In this document: positions 8,482 to 19,502 of the stretch, piece by piece
How positions within the stretch are numbered: position 1 is the first letter of the stretch
Layout: the number at the start of each line of letters is the position of its first letter
Assembly: GCF_001870465.1 (NCBI RefSeq)
Contig: NZ_MDGK01000009.1
Coordinates: 95,578 to 159,577 of the forward strand
Length of the DNA stretch: 64,000 nucleotides
Origin: Pseudomonas extremorientalis
GTDB lineage: Bacteria > Pseudomonadota > Gammaproteobacteria > Pseudomonadales > Pseudomonadaceae
Reading direction: 5' to 3'
Program-made: the position numbers and the translations under genes
Notes under the pieces: generated by a model
What the model saw: the letters and a program-made list of their open reading frames with translations, nothing else
Database searches by the model: none
What the model was told of the DNA's origin: nothing

Positions 8482-10101
8482 TCAGTAGGTCGCGGGCGTC
8501 AGCGGGGCGCGAGGCTCGTCAACCGCTTCGCTTTCATCGGCTTCGTGTTCCAGCCGAACCAAGTGAGCTGGCACGCCAGTGGCGGCGCCCCAGTAGTAAA
8601 TGCCGAGTGCGCAAGCCGCGACCACAATGGTGTCGAGCGGATGGCCGATCGCACCGATGCCACCAAAACTGCCGAGCTTGGACAGCAGGATGGTCACTGC
8701 GTAGAAGCCGATCAGCCAGGCAGACGAGCGCACCTGTTGCTTGAGGTTGAGGTGCGCGGTCGGTACCCAGCGCGCGCACAGCAGGTACACCACGAACATC
8801 AGGATTTGCAGGCCTAGCAGCCAGGACACCGTGCCCCAGCCGGACCAGTACACGATCAGCGCAGCGATGATGAACGACAGCGGACCGAGCACGGCCATGC
8901 CCTTGACCCGGAACGGCCGCGTCATCTGCGGTGCGTTACGGCGCAGTGCGGCGACGGTCACCGGGGCCACCGCGTAGCTGAGGATCAACGCGGCGGACAC
9001 CACATTGATCAACGCTTCCCAGGACGGGAATGGCAGGGTCCAGAACACCGACAAGCCAAACGTCAGCCACAGCGCCGGACGCGGAATGCCGGACTTCTCA
9101 TCGATGCGCGTGAAAATCTTGAAGAACGTGCCGGTCTGCGCCCAGCCATACACCACCCGCGGCGTGGCGTTCATGTAGATGTTGCCGCAGCCGCTGGGGG
9201 AGATCACCGCATCCGCCACCACCAGGTAGGCCAGCCAGCCCACGCCCAGTGCCAGGGCGATATCCCGGTAAGGCAGCGCCAGTTCCTTACTGATCCCGGC
9301 CCAGCCGTTGGCAAGCATCTGCGTGGGTACGCCACCGAGGAATGCGGTTTGCAGCAGCACGTAGATGGCAGTCGACAGCAACACCGAAAGAATCAACGCA
9401 ATCGGAATCGTGCGCTGCGGGTTCTTCACTTCACTGGCCACCGAGATGATCGGAGTGAGCCCCAGGTAGGCAAAAATCACCCCGCCGGCCGACACCGCCA
9501 TCTCGATCCCGGACAGGCCGAACGGCGCGAAGCCCTGCACCTGAAAGTTCGCCGGTTTGAAGAAGGTGAACAGCACACCGATCACCAGCAACGGTACGAT
9601 GAACTTGAACACGCTGACCAGGTTATTGGCGATGGCGAAGGTTTTCACACTGCGGTAATTGAGCGCGAAAAAAACACAGAGCAGGGCGAACTGCACCAGC
9701 CAACCGAGGGTGGTCGGGTCGCTGGAACCGACCTTGGTCAGCTCGGGAAACCAGGCCGCCGCGTATTGGCGCGAGGCGACCACTTCGATGGCGACCAGGC
9801 TGGAAAACGCGATCAGCGTGATAAAGCCCATCAGGTAGCCCAGCAACGGGCCATGGGAGTAGACCGGATAGCGCACCACGCCACCGGCGCGGGGGAGTGC
9901 GGCGCCCAACTCGCAGTACACAATGCCCAGCAGCAACACCGCGAACCCGCCAATGAGCCAGGAGATGATCCCTGCCGGGCCGGCAATGGCCGACACATGA
10001 CTGGCTGCGAACAACCAACCCGAACCGAAGATGGCCCCCAGCCCGATAAAAGTGAGGTCCATCAATGAAAGTTGTTTCTTGAACTTGCCTTGACCTGACA
10101 T
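8482..10101 (-). CDS. APC-family amino-acid permease, probable hydroxyproline importer
   Basis: A 539-residue cytoplasmic-membrane transporter with about 12 hydrophobic helices. The first helix shows the APC substrate-site motif [15 protein letters not shown]. The ATG at 10101 has GAAGG upstream; a 15-residue upstream extension is unlikely. It is the first gene of a five-gene leftward operon (permease, epimerase, deaminase, semialdehyde dehydrogenase, dehydrogenase) and is divergent from the regulator at 10288. Hydroxyproline as substrate is inferred from position only. Confidence 0.9.
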   Translation of the reverse strand: MSGQGKFKKQLSLMDLTFIGLGAIFGSGWLFAASHVSAIAGPAGIISWLIGGFAVLLLGIVYCELGAALPRAGGVVRYPVYSHGPLLGYLMGFITLIAFSSLVAIEVVASRQYAAAWFPELTKVGSSDPTTLGWLVQFALLCVFFALNYRSVKTFAIANNLVSVFKFIVPLLVIGVLFTFFKPANFQVQGFAPFGLSGIEMAVSAGGVIFAYLGLTPIISVASEVKNPQRTIPIALILSVLLSTAIYVLLQTAFLGGVPTQMLANGWAGISKELALPYRDIALALGVGWLAYLVVADAVISPSGCGNIYMNATPRVVYGWAQTGTFFKIFTRIDEKSGIPRPALWLTFGLSVFWTLPFPSWEALINVVSAALILSYAVAPVTVAALRRNAPQMTRPFRVKGMAVLGPLSFIIAALIVYWSGWGTVSWLLGLQILMFVVYLLCARWVPTAHLNLKQQVRSSAWLIGFYAVTILLSKLGSFGGIGAIGHPLDTIVVAACALGIYYWGAATGVPAHLVRLEHEADESEAVDEPRAPLTPATY

Positions 10102-10287
10102 AGCGTCGCCTTCTTGTGAGTTATTGGATAGGCATGCAGTGGCCATACAGTGAACTCACAGGCGGCGGCGCGATTGATGTTTTTTGCCGACATCGATGAC
10201 GAAATCGGCACAGTTTTCGTGGCTCGACAGGGCGCCGGGCATCGGGCAATCTGCGTGCGTCGAGGCACTCAACGGGGATCGAAAGTC

Positions 10288-11055
10288 ATGTTGCAGACTG
10301 CGTTTGCGGCCCTGTGCCAAGGGAATGAGGCGAATCGGCCCCACAGCATCGAGCAGCTCCTGGCCGGCGTGGTGCAGCTCTTGCCGATGCTGGATGTGAT
10401 CCCCAATGCGGCGATTTTCATCAAGGACACCCAGGCCCGCTACGTCCTCGCCAACCGCACCCTGGTGCACCGCTGCGGCCTCAAGCAGCTGCAACCGCTG
10501 CTGGGCAAGACCAGCGCACAAGTGTTCCCAGCACAACTGGGGCCGGGTTACACCGAGCAGGACCGACGCGTGCTCGAACAGGGCTTTGTGCTGGAAGACC
10601 AGCTCGAACTGCACCTGTATGGCACCCGGGAACCCGGCTGGTGCCTGACCCACAAGTGGCCGCTGTACAACCACATGGGCGCGATCATCGGCCTGGCCGG
10701 CATCTCGGTCGACCTGCAAACCGCCAGCGAAAGCCACCCCGCCTACCAACGCCTGGCCGCCGTGGACGCGCATATCCGCACGCACTTCAACCGCCGCGTC
10801 ACCCTCGGTGAGTTGACGCGCATTGCCGGGATTTCCGTGGCGCAGCTGGAGCGTTACTGCAAGCGCGTGTTCCACCTCACCCCCCGGCAGATGATCCAGA
10901 AAGTGCGGCTGGAACACGCCCATCGGTTATTGCACGGCGACCTGCCGATTACCGAAGTGGCGCTGCAGTGCGGGTACACCGACCACAGCGCGTTTACCCG
11001 CCAATTCAAGGCGTCTACGGGGTTTACCCCGAGGCAGTATCGTCAGTTGGCGTAG
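10288..11055 (+). CDS. lhpR: PAS-AraC transcriptional regulator, probable activator of the hydroxyproline operon
   Basis: A 255-residue regulator. Residues about 35-150 form a PAS-like domain ([21 protein letters not shown] at its start), and the C-terminal ~100 residues an AraC HTH ([38 protein letters not shown]). The ATG at 10288 starts [10 protein letters not shown] and has GGGGA upstream; an extension to 10150 would overlap the divergent promoter. The 186-base divergent region shared with the permease gene is the expected operator. The regulator name rests on this arrangement. Confidence 0.88.
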   Translation: MLQTAFAALCQGNEANRPHSIEQLLAGVVQLLPMLDVIPNAAIFIKDTQARYVLANRTLVHRCGLKQLQPLLGKTSAQVFPAQLGPGYTEQDRRVLEQGFVLEDQLELHLYGTREPGWCLTHKWPLYNHMGAIIGLAGISVDLQTASESHPAYQRLAAVDAHIRTHFNRRVTLGELTRIAGISVAQLERYCKRVFHLTPRQMIQKVRLEHAHRLLHGDLPITEVALQCGYTDHSAFTRQFKASTGFTPRQYRQLA

Positions 11056-11141
11056 TCGGCCACATTGCAATGCAACGAATGCCTCCGGTTGTGGCTCCTA
11101 TGCTTACGAGTAACCTTTGCACGACGACAGGTATCCGACTT

Positions 11142-13205
11142 ATGACTGCGGCTGAAAACAACCATGTGAACTGGCTGGTGGACCAATCGATGCTGCACGC
11201 GGCCCGCCAGCGCGCCAAGCTCTATTCGGGCCAGGGCCGGTTGTGGCAGCAGCCTTACGCGCAGACCCGGCCTCGGGACGCTTCGGCGTTGTCGTCGGTA
11301 TGGTTTACGGCGTACCCGGCGTCAATTGTGACCCGGGAAGGCGGCACGGTGCTGGAGGCGCTGGGGGATGAGGCGCTGTGGCATGCGCTGTCGAAGATTG
11401 GCATCCAGGGCATCCATAACGGCCCGTTGAAGAAGTCCGGTGGCCTGAATGGCATGCAGCACACGCCGACCATCGACGGCAACTTCGACCGCATCAGTTT
11501 CGAGATCGACCCGCAGCTGGGCACCGAGGCGCAGTTGCAGGCGTTGACGCGCATGGCCGCAGCGCACAATGCGGTGATCATCGACGATGTGATCCCGTCC
11601 CACACTGGCAAGGGCGCGGACTTCCGCCTGGCCGAGATGGCGTACGAGGACTACCCCGGCCTGTACCACATGGTGGAAATCCGCGAAGAAGACTGGTCGT
11701 TGCTGCCCGACATTGCCGAAGGGCGCGATGCACAGAACCTCAGCCCGGTTCAGGTCGATGCCTTGCGCGACAAACACTACATCGTCGGCCAGTTGCAGCG
11801 GGTGATCTTCTTCGAGCCCGGCGTCAAAGAAACCGACTGGAGCGCCACGGACGTGGTGCTGGGCGTGGATGGCAAGCCGCGTCGCTGGGTGTACCTGCAT
11901 TACTTCAAGGAAGGCCAGCCATCGCTGAACTGGCTGGACCCGACCTTTGCCGCACAACAGATGATCATCGGCGACGCTTTGCATGCCATCGATGTGATGG
12001 GCGCGAAGATCCTGCGCCTGGATGCCAACGGTTTCCTCGGCGTGGAGCGCAAGCTGGACGGTACGGCCTGGTCCGAAAGCCATCCGCTGTCGATCACCGG
12101 CAACCAGTTGCTGGGCGGGGCGATTCGCAAGGCGGGCGGTTTCAGTTTCCAGGAGCTGAACCTCACCGTGGATGACATCGCGTCCATGTCCCATGGCGGT
12201 GCCGACCTGTCCTATGACTTCATCACCCGTCCCGCTTACCAGCACGCGTTGCTGATGGGCGATGCCGAGTTTCTGCGCCTGATGCTGCGCGAAATGCATC
12301 GCCAGGGCATCGACCCCGGCTCACTGATCCACGCGTTGCAGAACCACGATGAACTGACCCTGGAACTGGTGCACTTCTGGACGCTGCATGCCCATGACAC
12401 TTTCCTGTACCAGGGCCAGACCTTTCCCGGGAATATCCTGCGCGAGCATATCCGTGAGCAGATGTATGAGCGATTGACGGGCGAACAGGCACCGTACAAC
12501 CTCAAATTCGTCACCAACGGTGTGTCCTGCACCACCGCCAGCATCATCACGGCGGCATTGGGGATCCGAGACCTGGACGCCATCACCCAAGCGGATATCC
12601 AGCAGATCCGCCAGATCCATTTGCTGCTGGTGATGTACAACGCCATGCAGCCGGGGGTGTTTGCCTTGTCGGGTTGGGACCTGGTGGGTGCGCTGCCGCT
12701 GGCGGCCGAAGAGGTTGAACACTTGATGCAGGACGGCGATACGCGCTGGATTCATCGCGGGGCTTATGACCTGGTGGATTTGAACCCGGACGCCGAATTG
12801 TCCGCAGGCCAGATCCCGCGCTCGAAAAGCCTGTATGGCAGCCTCAATAGCCAATTGCAGGACCCCGAGTCGTTTGCCTCGCAGCTGCAAAAAATCCTCG
12901 CGGTGCGCCGTGCCTACGACATTGCCGCCAGCCGCCAGATCCAGGTGCCGGAAGTGGAAAACCCGGGGCTGCTGGTGATGGTCCACGAATTGCCCGCCGG
13001 CAAAGGCATCCAAATCACCGCGTTGAACTTCGGTGCCACGCCCATCACCGAAATCCTGCATTTGCCGGATATTGGCGCGGGCATGGTGGTGGACATCATC
13101 AATGAACGGGTCGAAGGTGACTTGACGGCGCAGGGCGAGTTTACGATTACGCTGGATGCCTATGAGGGCCTGGCGCTGCGGGTGGTGAGCAACTCGCCCC
13201 TGTGA
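11142..13205 (+). CDS. treS: Trehalose synthase (maltose alpha-D-glucosyltransferase), Pseudomonas single-domain type
   Basis: A GH13-family enzyme of 687 residues, matching the ~688-residue TreS described from P. putida and P. stutzeri. Start [18 protein letters not shown]; the frame is open further upstream but overlaps the preceding gene. Key regions are [11 protein letters not shown] (GH13 region I), RLDANGFLG (nucleophile Asp), FSFQELNL (acid/base Glu) and LQNHDEL (region IV). It interconverts maltose and trehalose by intramolecular transglucosylation in the cytoplasm, for osmotic and desiccation tolerance. It has no maltokinase fusion. No glg/tre partner genes are nearby, so it is a solitary copy. 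Confidence 0.88.
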   Translation: MTAAENNHVNWLVDQSMLHAARQRAKLYSGQGRLWQQPYAQTRPRDASALSSVWFTAYPASIVTREGGTVLEALGDEALWHALSKIGIQGIHNGPLKKSGGLNGMQHTPTIDGNFDRISFEIDPQLGTEAQLQALTRMAAAHNAVIIDDVIPSHTGKGADFRLAEMAYEDYPGLYHMVEIREEDWSLLPDIAEGRDAQNLSPVQVDALRDKHYIVGQLQRVIFFEPGVKETDWSATDVVLGVDGKPRRWVYLHYFKEGQPSLNWLDPTFAAQQMIIGDALHAIDVMGAKILRLDANGFLGVERKLDGTAWSESHPLSITGNQLLGGAIRKAGGFSFQELNLTVDDIASMSHGGADLSYDFITRPAYQHALLMGDAEFLRLMLREMHRQGIDPGSLIHALQNHDELTLELVHFWTLHAHDTFLYQGQTFPGNILREHIREQMYERLTGEQAPYNLKFVTNGVSCTTASIITAALGIRDLDAITQADIQQIRQIHLLLVMYNAMQPGVFALSGWDLVGALPLAAEEVEHLMQDGDTRWIHRGAYDLVDLNPDAELSAGQIPRSKSLYGSLNSQLQDPESFASQLQKILAVRRAYDIAASRQIQVPEVENPGLLVMVHELPAGKGIQITALNFGATPITEILHLPDIGAGMVVDIINERVEGDLTAQGEFTITLDAYEGLALRVVSNSPL

Positions 13206-13223
13206 TTGCAGGCGCGAGCTGAT

Positions 13224-14141
13224 TCAGTAGAGCTGCGGCACGATCAGTTCAGGCGGCGTGGGGCTGCGGGAATAATCTTCCTGCCGCACACGCTGTGGCA
13301 ATTCGATCACCGGCAATTGCACTTCTTCATACGGCATCTGCCCGAGCAAATGGTGGATGCAGTTGAGGCGGGCCTTCTTCTTGTCATCGGCTTGCACTAC
13401 CCACCATGGCGCTTCGGCGATGTGGGTGCGTTCAAGCATGATTTCCTTGGCCTTGGTGTAGGCTTCCCAGCGCCGACGGGATTCCAGGTCCATGGGGCTG
13501 AGTTTCCACTGCTTGAGCGGGTCGTGAATGCGGCTGAGAAAACGCAGGTGCTGTTCCTGGTCGGAGATGGAAAACCAGTACTTGATCAACTGGATGCCGG
13601 AGCGGGCCAGCATGCGTTCGAACTCCGGCACGCTGCGGAAAAACTCTTCGTACTGCTCGGCGTTGCAGAACCCCATGACCTGCTCGACGCCGGCGCGGTT
13701 GTACCAACTGCGGTCGAACAGCACGATTTCACCGGCGGCTGGCAGGTGTGAGACGTAGCGCTGGAAGTACCACTGGGTCTGTTCGCGGTCGTTCGGCGCG
13801 GGCAGGGCGGCCACCCGGCAGACCCTGGGGTTCAGGCGCTGCGTAATGCGCTTGATCACACCGCCTTTGCCGGCGGCATCCCGCCCTTCGAACAGGATCA
13901 CCACCTTGTGGCCGGTCTTGACCACCCAGCTCTGCAACTTCACCAGTTCGCCTTGCAGGCGGAACAGCTCGCTGAAGTAGATGCGGCGCGCGGCTTTTTC
14001 GCGGCTTTCCCCGACGTGTTCGTCAAACAGCGCGTTGAGATCGTGCCCGTCTTCGGACAATTCCAGTTCCAGCTCTTCGTCACTGTGATCCAGCAGTTCA
14101 CGGTGGATGCGTTGCATCAGGGCGTCTTCGCTCGAGGACAT
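13224..14141 (-). CDS. ppk2: Polyphosphate kinase 2 (PPK2), single domain
   Basis: A 305-residue PPK2. Walker A region FEGRDAAGKGGVIKR (about 85-98) and Walker B FDRSWYNRAG (Asp143) are intact, and the lid region follows. An acidic N-terminus (about residues 20-32) precedes the domain. The ATG at 14141 is taken as MSSSEDALMQ; a 10-residue extension is open. PPK2 enzymes transfer phosphate between polyphosphate and nucleoside diphosphates. It is head-to-head with pstS across a short intergenic containing a Pho box and convergent with treS, linking it to phosphate storage. Confidence 0.93.
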   Translation of the reverse strand: MSSSEDALMQRIHRELLDHSDEELELELSEDGHDLNALFDEHVGESREKAARRIYFSELFRLQGELVKLQSWVVKTGHKVVILFEGRDAAGKGGVIKRITQRLNPRVCRVAALPAPNDREQTQWYFQRYVSHLPAAGEIVLFDRSWYNRAGVEQVMGFCNAEQYEEFFRSVPEFERMLARSGIQLIKYWFSISDQEQHLRFLSRIHDPLKQWKLSPMDLESRRRWEAYTKAKEIMLERTHIAEAPWWVVQADDKKKARLNCIHHLLGQMPYEEVQLPVIELPQRVRQEDYSRSPTPPELIVPQLY

Positions 14142-14261
14142 GGACGGAACTCGCGTGGTGGGAGATGGCAAAGTCTTAGTCTCAATTTGTTACGAACCAA
14201 TGACGTTAAACTGCCGGATTGCGGCGGGAGAGGGGGACAACCAGGCGTTTTGCCATTCCAC

Positions 14262-14279
14262 ATTCATAAAACCGTAACA
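14262..14279 (+). promoter_or_regulatory. Probable Pho box (PhoB site) of the pst operon
   Basis: ATTCATAAAACCGTAACA resembles two 7-base PhoB half-sites separated by 4 bases (consensus CTGTCAT-N4-CTGTCAT), with the typical A-rich spacer. It ends 48 bases before the pstS start, a suitable distance to replace a -35 element. The match to the second half-site is partial. The same region is upstream of the divergent ppk2 gene. Confidence 0.6.
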
Positions 14280-14327
14280 AGATTGTTGCAGAGTTCCCCA
14301 GCCCGTAATTCACAAGGATTTTCCTGA

Positions 14328-15356
14328 ATGAAACGTCTGATGAAGTCTGCTGCACTCGCCGTTGCGGTTTCTCTCAGTGCCACCTCGGTGTTTGCTGCCG
14401 AGAGCATCCGTCTGACCGGTTCCGGTGCGAGTTTCCCAGCGCCGATCTACCTCACCTGGTTCAAGGATTTCAGCAAGAAGAGCGAGGGCGTCACCGTTGA
14501 CTACCAGTCCAAGGGTAGCGGTGCGGGTGTACAGGACTTCCTGAATAAAACCGTCGACTTCGCCGCCAGCGACTCGGCCATGAAAGACGAAGACATCGCC
14601 AAGGTGGCCGAAGGCGTGCAACTGCTGCCGATGACGGCGGGTGAAATCGTGCTGGCGTTCAACTTGCCGGGCAATCCTAAAGAGCTCAAGTTGCCGCGCG
14701 ACGTTTACTCCAACATCTTCTTGGGCAAGATCACCAAGTGGAACGATCCGAAGATCGCTGCCGCCAACCCAGGCCTGAAACTGCCGGATCTGCCGATCAC
14801 TGTGGTCGTGCGTGCGGACTCCAGCGGCACCACTGCGGTATTCACCAAGCACTTGGCAGCGATCAACCCTGAGTTCCAGAAAGACCTGGGCGAAGGCAAC
14901 ACCGTCAACTGGCCCGCCAGCGACAAGTTCATCAAATCGCCGAAGAACGACGGCGTGACCGCCACCGTACGCCAGACCCCAGGCGCGATCGGCTACATCG
15001 AATACGGCTTCGCCAAACTGGCCAAGGTTGACTTCGCCCAGTTGCAGAACAAGGCTGGCAAGTACGTGGTACCAAACGCCGAAAGCGGCGCCGAAGCCCT
15101 GGCTGCGGTGAAAATGCCGGAAAGCCTGGTGGCCTGGCTGCCGGATCCGGATGGCGCCAAGTCCTACCCGATCACTTCCTACACCTGGATGATCTTCCGC
15201 AAGGACAACGGCAACCCAGCCAAAGCCAAAGCCATGCGTGAAATGGTCGAGTACAGCCTGACCGAAGGCCAGAAAATCGCCGACTCGATGGGCTACATCC
15301 CGCTGCCTAAATCGGTAGTCGACCAGGTTCGCAAAGCTTCCGCCAACATCCAGTAA
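14328..15356 (+). CDS. pstS: Phosphate ABC transporter substrate-binding protein PstS
   Basis: A 342-residue periplasmic protein. The first 24 residues are a signal peptide (basic MKRLMKS, hydrophobic core, cleavage near VFAAES). The mature start ESIRLTGSGASFPAPIY and the phosphate-loop YQSKGSGAGVQDF plus VVVRADSSGTTAVF are PstS hallmarks. It captures inorganic phosphate for the PstCAB transporter. An RBS AAGGA lies upstream. It heads a pstSCAB order and is followed by a strong hairpin before pstC that probably sets its higher mRNA level. Confidence 0.96.
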   Translation: MKRLMKSAALAVAVSLSATSVFAAESIRLTGSGASFPAPIYLTWFKDFSKKSEGVTVDYQSKGSGAGVQDFLNKTVDFAASDSAMKDEDIAKVAEGVQLLPMTAGEIVLAFNLPGNPKELKLPRDVYSNIFLGKITKWNDPKIAAANPGLKLPDLPITVVVRADSSGTTAVFTKHLAAINPEFQKDLGEGNTVNWPASDKFIKSPKNDGVTATVRQTPGAIGYIEYGFAKLAKVDFAQLQNKAGKYVVPNAESGAEALAAVKMPESLVAWLPDPDGAKSYPITSYTWMIFRKDNGNPAKAKAMREMVEYSLTEGQKIADSMGYIPLPKSVVDQVRKASANIQ

Positions 15357-15370
15357 GGCTCGCCACGCCA

Positions 15371-15402
15371 CTCCCGGCATGGGCCGTCAGCCATGTCGGG
15401 AG
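15371..15402 (+). promoter_or_regulatory. Intercistronic hairpin between pstS and pstC
   Basis: Stem CTCCCGGCATGG pairing with CCATGTCGGGAG around an 8-base loop, with one G-T wobble. It has no long U-tract directly after it (sequence continues CGATCCCC). Such hairpins between a binding-protein gene and its permease genes commonly protect the upstream mRNA or partly terminate, giving excess binding protein. Confidence 0.6.
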
Positions 15403-15430
15403 CGATCCCCCCTTGTTCCGGAATCAACCA

Positions 15431-16396
15431 ATGAACAAATCCTTTGTGGTACCGGTCAACCCGGATTCTGCGTGCCAGCCACCCTCTACGAAGGATTTCC
15501 TGGTTGACCGTACCTTCCGTGCGCTTGCACGCATAGGCGTGGTGTTGGTGCTGGCGCTGGTGTTCGCGCTGGTCTTCGAAGTAGGGCGCAAGGCACTTCC
15601 CGGCATGGAAAAGCACGGTTTCGACGTGCTGTTCGGCAGTGTCTGGGACGTTAACCAAGGCAAGTACGGCATTCTGCCAGCTATTTGGGGCACGCTTTAC
15701 AGCGCCCTTATCGCGTTGCTGATCGCGGGTTTTTTCGGCGTCAGCATGGCGATTTTTCTCACCCAGGATTTCCTGCCGGCAAAACTGGCGGCGGTGTTTC
15801 GCACCATCGTCGAATTGCTCGCCGCCATCCCCAGCGTGGTCTACGGCCTGTGGGGCATTTATGTGGTTATCCCGGCCATCCGCCCGCTCACTGCGTGGCT
15901 GAACAGCGAACTCGGCTGGATTCCTTTTTTCGGCACGTCCCTCAGCGGGCCTGGCCTGTTACCGGCTGCATTGGTGCTGGCGATCATGATCCTGCCGACC
16001 ATCGCCGCCGTTTCCCAGGACGCCCTCACCGCAGTGCCTATGAAAACCAAGCAAGCGGCCTACGGCATGGGCACTACCCACTGGGAAGCGATTCTCAAGG
16101 TAATGGTGCCGTCCGCTGCGACCGGTATTTTCGGTTCCCTGGTGCTCGGCCTGGGCCGTGCCCTGGGTGAAACCATGGCCCTGGCCATGCTGGTCGGTAA
16201 CGCCAACAACATTTCGCTGTCGTTGTTTGCGCCGGCCAACACCCTGGCGGCCCTGTTGGCGCTGAACTTCCCCGAAGCCGGCCCCAATGAGATCGAAGTG
16301 TTGATGTACGCCGCACTGGTGCTGATGTTCATCACGCTGCTGGTGAACATCATCGGTTCGATGATCATGGTCTACGCCCAGCGGGGGACTAAATAA
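15431..16396 (+). CDS. pstC: Phosphate ABC transporter permease PstC
   Basis: A 321-residue inner-membrane permease with six predicted helices and the BPD-transport EAA loop in AAYGMGTTHWEAILKVMVPSA. GLGRALGETMALAMLVG is characteristic of PstC/PstA. The start is ATG 15431 (MNKSFVVPV). A cytoplasmic N-terminus of about 35 residues precedes the first helix. The stop overlaps the pstA start by one base (TAATG), so translation is coupled. Confidence 0.95.
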   Translation: MNKSFVVPVNPDSACQPPSTKDFLVDRTFRALARIGVVLVLALVFALVFEVGRKALPGMEKHGFDVLFGSVWDVNQGKYGILPAIWGTLYSALIALLIAGFFGVSMAIFLTQDFLPAKLAAVFRTIVELLAAIPSVVYGLWGIYVVIPAIRPLTAWLNSELGWIPFFGTSLSGPGLLPAALVLAIMILPTIAAVSQDALTAVPMKTKQAAYGMGTTHWEAILKVMVPSAATGIFGSLVLGLGRALGETMALAMLVGNANNISLSLFAPANTLAALLALNFPEAGPNEIEVLMYAALVLMFITLLVNIIGSMIMVYAQRGTK

Positions 16397-17289
16397 TGAC
16401 TGACCTTTCTACGCCTATGACGGCGATGCCGAGCCTGCAGCGCCGGTTCGAAGGCCGTGCCCTGCGCAGTCTGGTGCTGACCACCCTGGTGTGGTTCGGC
16501 GCGCTGCTGGCCAGCGTGCCGCTGATTTCCGTGCTCTACATGCTGATCACCCGTGGCGGTGCGCGCCTGAGCCTGGAAGTGTTCACCGAATTGCCACCTA
16601 CCGGTTTCGAGACCGGCGGCGGTTTTGGTAATGCCATGGCCGGCACCTTCGTGATGGTCGGTATTGCCGCCGCCATCGCGGTGCCGGTCGGCATTCTGGC
16701 GGCGATTTTCCTCGCGGAATTGGGGCCGGACAGCAAGCTGGCGAACGCCTCGCGCTTTGCCGCCAAGATGCTCACCGGCTTGCCATCGATCCTGGCGGGT
16801 GTGTTCGCCTACGCCCTGGTGGTGATGACCACCGGTACTTACTCGGCCCCGGCCGGTGGCGTGGCGCTGGCCGTGCTGATGCTGCCGATCGTGGTACTTA
16901 CGGCTGAAGAGTCGATGAAGATGGTGCCCAAGATCATGAAGGACGCCGCCTACGGCATGGGCTGCACCCGCTCGCAGGTGATCTGGAAAATCGTCTTGCC
17001 CACCGGCATGCCCGCGATCCTCACGGGCGTCATGCTCGCCGTGGCCCGCGCCGCCGGCGAAACCGCACCGCTGTTGTTCACCGCGCTGTTCAGCAACTAC
17101 TGGATCTACCACGACGGCAGCCTGGCAGTGATGAATCCGACGGCGTCCCTGGCCGTGCTGATTTACAACTTCTCCGGCATGCCGTTCGACAACCAGCTCG
17201 AACTTGCCTGGGCGGCTTCGTTGGTGCTGGTGATGATCGTGCTGGTCGTGAATATCGTGAGCCGTATTTTCGGCAAGCCCAAGTACTAA
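16396..17289 (+). CDS. pstA: Phosphate ABC transporter permease PstA
   Basis: A 297-residue permease partner of PstC. A basic N-terminus (RRFEGRALRS) precedes helix one; the EAA loop is AAYGMGCTRSQVIWKIVLPTG, followed by ARAAGETAPLLFTALFSNYW, the typical PstA motif. Start ATG 16396 overlaps the pstC stop. Confidence 0.95.
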   Translation: MTDLSTPMTAMPSLQRRFEGRALRSLVLTTLVWFGALLASVPLISVLYMLITRGGARLSLEVFTELPPTGFETGGGFGNAMAGTFVMVGIAAAIAVPVGILAAIFLAELGPDSKLANASRFAAKMLTGLPSILAGVFAYALVVMTTGTYSAPAGGVALAVLMLPIVVLTAEESMKMVPKIMKDAAYGMGCTRSQVIWKIVLPTGMPAILTGVMLAVARAAGETAPLLFTALFSNYWIYHDGSLAVMNPTASLAVLIYNFSGMPFDNQLELAWAASLVLVMIVLVVNIVSRIFGKPKY

Positions 17290-17308
17290 GAACGGGAGCA
17301 TCTGAATT

Positions 17309-18127
<819 letters not shown>

Positions 18128-18156
18128 CCCGCCATTCATCGTTTTCAGGATTGCCA

Positions 18157-18855
18157 ATGACTGCAACACGTCGTCTTGATTTGCTCGCCATCGAACGCGC
18201 CCTACGTAAAGTCCAGAGCCGTTTTGCCCAGCTCAGCCGGGACTTTACCGAGCCACGCGACCCCCTGACGGACGAAGTGTTGCAGAATGTGCTTGAAGGC
18301 TACGCCTTGATTGACGACTATGTTGCGCGCGGTGTGGATCTGTTCGACCTTCAGCAGTTGAACCTGATGCTGGAGATCAACGCCACCGTGCTGTGCGGCA
18401 CAGACCCGGGACGCCGGCGTGAATACGCCCAGCACCTGGCGGCCACCGAAGTGCACTTTTTCAATAATGTCGAAGGTGGCATCAAGGACTTGTACAACTG
18501 GTACTGCAAGCACCACAGCGAGTCGGTGTGGAAGCGGGCCGCCGGGGTGTATGTGCGAGTGCTCAGCAAGCCGCAGTTGTTCATTGAAGGCAACCACCGC
18601 AGTGGCTCGCTGATCGTCAGCTACCTGTTGATGCGCGAGGGGTTGGCGCCGTTTGTGCTGACGCTGGACAACGCCGAGGGCTATTTCAACCCGTCCTCGG
18701 TCATACGTAACTCCGCCAAGCATGGCGTCATGGCTTTGTACGAATTGCCCAAGATCAAGAAAAAATATGCCGCGTTCCTGGAAGATAAGGCCCCTGATCC
18801 AATGGAGTTTTTCCTGAGCGACACACCTGTGCCTGTGTATCAGGGAAATCAATGA
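18157..18855 (+). CDS. Fic/Doc-fold-like protein with degenerate catalytic motif, in pst operon
   Basis: A 232-residue protein that I do not recognise as a named family. ATG 18157 has CAGGA 7 bases upstream; it starts 29 bases after pstB. Residues 140-148 read QLFIEGNHR, aligning with the Fic/Doc core HxFx(D/E)xN(G/K)R: Phe142, Glu144, Asn146 and Arg148 match, but the catalytic His is Gln140. Upstream, LNLMLEINATVLCGTDPGRRREY (68-90) resembles the Fic helix that precedes the core. All-helical composition fits the fold. It overlaps the following HAD-like gene by 4 bases (ATGA). AMPylation activity is doubtful without the His; a binding or altered activity is possible. Confidence 0.75.
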   Translation: MTATRRLDLLAIERALRKVQSRFAQLSRDFTEPRDPLTDEVLQNVLEGYALIDDYVARGVDLFDLQQLNLMLEINATVLCGTDPGRRREYAQHLAATEVHFFNNVEGGIKDLYNWYCKHHSESVWKRAAGVYVRVLSKPQLFIEGNHRSGSLIVSYLLMREGLAPFVLTLDNAEGYFNPSSVIRNSAKHGVMALYELPKIKKKYAAFLEDKAPDPMEFFLSDTPVPVYQGNQ

Positions 18856-19445
18856 TGGGAAGGTACCCCGTGCTCGACACAATCAAGCAGGTGTTCAAGC
18901 GTCAACGCGTCCGTATCTCATTCGATATCGATGACACGCTGGCCTGCCAGCTGCACCACAGCGCGACCGAACACAGCCGCTTGCCAGCGTGTGTGCACCG
19001 TTGGCTGGGTGAGCCGCTGCGCAGCGGCACCCGGTCCCTGACCCGCGAGCTGCGCCGCCAGGGCTGCAGTGTGTGGGTCTACACCTCGTCGGGGCGTACG
19101 CCGTCCTACATCCGTCGTTGGTTGCTGCTGTACGGCATTCATGTGGACGGCGTGGTCAACAGCGTGCGACACAACCAGGCGCTCAGCGAGCGTGGGCTGA
19201 CGAGTACACCGTCGAAATTCCCACCGGCCTTCGACATCGACCTGCACGTCGATGATTCCGAGGGTGTGCAGCTTGAAGGTGTCGACCATGGTTTTCGCGT
19301 GGTGGTCGTCGACCCGGAAGACGAGCAGTGGGCGCAACGCGTGTTGGATGCGGTCGCGCAGGTCCGGGCGCAGCTTGCACGCCAGCAACCGCAGCGCCAC
19401 AAGGTGCCGGTGCAGGCTTATCCGGGGTTGACGCTGAACGGTTGA
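18852..19445 (+). CDS. HAD-superfamily hydrolase-like protein, in pst operon
   Basis: A 197-residue protein whose start overlaps the preceding stop (ATGA), so the two are translationally coupled. Motif I of HAD phosphatases is FDIDDTL (Asp25 nucleophile, Asp27 acid/base), motif II Thr/Ser lies in VWVYTSSGRTPSYIRR, and an acidic motif III-IV region appears as FDIDLHVDDSEG. Nothing indicates the substrate. Placement at the end of a phosphate-starvation operon suggests a phosphatase or nucleotidase induced by PhoB. A strong terminator follows 22 bases after the stop. Confidence 0.8.
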   Translation: MMGRYPVLDTIKQVFKRQRVRISFDIDDTLACQLHHSATEHSRLPACVHRWLGEPLRSGTRSLTRELRRQGCSVWVYTSSGRTPSYIRRWLLLYGIHVDGVVNSVRHNQALSERGLTSTPSKFPPAFDIDLHVDDSEGVQLEGVDHGFRVVVVDPEDEQWAQRVLDAVAQVRAQLARQQPQRHKVPVQAYPGLTLNG

Positions 19446-19467
19446 GCGCAATAACGGGCATCAAGCA

Positions 19468-19502
19468 AAAGGGGCAACTGATTGATCAGTCGCCCCTTTT
19501 TT
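19468..19502. terminator. Intrinsic terminator, bidirectional
   Basis: AAAAGGGGC-ACTGA and TCAGT-CGCCCCTTTTTT form a long stem with a short loop; T-run on the right and A-run on the left. It closes the pst operon and also lies exactly at the stop of the leftward gene 19503-20108. Confidence 0.9.
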
